Below, one piece after another: positions 63,841-64,000 of a stretch of 64,000 nt of DNA. How positions within the stretch are numbered: position 1 is the stretch's first letter; each line of letters begins with the position of its first letter. This DNA comes from CAZDCD01 sp964503885 (GTDB lineage Bacteria; Bacteroidota; Bacteroidia; Bacteroidales; UBA10428): assembly GCA_964503885.1 (NCBI GenBank), contig CAZDCD010000001.1, positions 1-64,000 of the forward strand. Direction: 5' to 3'. The notes below the pieces were generated by a model. That model ran no database searches. It was not told where the DNA came from and saw only the letters and a list, made by a program, of their open reading frames with translations. Both the position numbers and the translations under genes were made by a program.

Positions 63841-64000
63841 CTATTCGACAATATGTTTTTTATAACTGACAAACGAAGTATCACGGTGAACCAGTACAGG
63901 AGGTTTTTTAACAGCCAAAGGGATTTTGTTTTCAGGAGCCATTTCAATATCGGAATGTAATCCTACAAACCCTCTCCGTTCATTGGGTCGTATCCATAAC
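63841..64000 (-). CDS. C-terminal end of a gene entering from the right (possibly HzsA-related)
   Basis: The frame is open from the window edge to TAG at 63841-63843 and encodes 52 residues ending SYKKHIVE. The segment RPNERRGFVGLHSD, followed by APENKIPLAVKKPP, resembles the C terminus of large multihaem 'HzsA-related' proteins, in which I recall a haem site of the form RRGCVGCHED at this place; here both cysteines would be replaced (F and L). That reading is from memory and tentative. It is two bases upstream of the multihaem propeller gene and thus in the same operon. Confidence 0.55.
   Translation of the reverse strand, partial: LWIRPNERRGFVGLHSDIEMAPENKIPLAVKKPPVLVHRDTSFVSYKKHIVE

Noticed and set aside
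1..64000. tRNA, rRNA, CRISPR arrays, insertion sequences, integrase or phage genes
   Set aside because: None seen by eye in the intergenic regions or among the coding frames; GTTCGA-like strings (e.g. near 53461) are not in a tRNA context.

Overview
The window looks like a chromosomal segment of a free-living member of the Bacteroidota (Bacteroidales/Marinilabiliales-like). The evidence is type IX secretion C-terminal sorting domains on several secreted proteins, a PUR-domain regulator (DUF3276), a DUF5606 protein, the cluster nusB-DUF1573-yajC-ybbR-coaE, ftsK-lolA, a FeoA-FeoB fusion with a Cys-rich partner, a V-type ATPase ending in B-D-I-K, and several TAnnTTTG-type -7 promoter boxes. I saw no rRNA, tRNA, CRISPR array or insertion sequence.

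Layout. 1-3.5 kb: 3' end of a V-type ATPase operon; the proteolipid carries the ligand set of Na+-coupled enzymes. 3.5-7.4 kb: DUF456, CAP, RRM, ornithine carbamoyltransferase and a lipoprotein. 7.4-9.6 kb: a cluster of palindromes, a terminator and a secreted GH10 xylanase. 9.8-15.1 kb: ftsK, lolA and a 7TM-HD phosphohydrolase. 15.2-19.7 kb: NlpC/P60 peptidase, two methyltransferase/RraA genes, nitroreductase and thioredoxin reductase. 19.7-23.6 kb: accessory stretch with a broken VOC gene, two lipoproteins and a very AT-rich PD-(D/E)XK nuclease-like gene. 23.7-28.8 kb: trehalase, OmdA, a methyltransferase and an aminotransferase preceded by two successive Ile-rich leader-peptide attenuators. 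29-36.9 kb: operon of three type IX-secreted proteins (two CotH/lamin-tail proteins and a beta-helix protein). 37-39.4 kb: a 41-residue membrane protein and an acyl-CoA ligase. 39.8-44.7 kb: the housekeeping nusB-coaE cluster read leftward. 45-49.7 kb: PUR protein, a conserved unknown, FeoAB plus Cys-rich partner, and a MORN protein. 49.9-54 kb: C39 ABC exporter, HlyD adaptor and a DUF3795 protein. 54.3-64 kb: a leftward extracytoplasmic cluster of a TPR/VCBS/UnbV protein, two LivK-type binding proteins without permeases, a propeller protein, a YncE-propeller/multihaem peroxidase and the 3' end of another gene.

The three observations I rate highest are the tandem attenuator before the aminotransferase (27.29-27.56 kb), the binding-protein/haem/propeller cluster at the right end, and the lone nuclease-like gene in the AT-rich stretch. 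All functional names come from motif recognition by eye; no database search was run.
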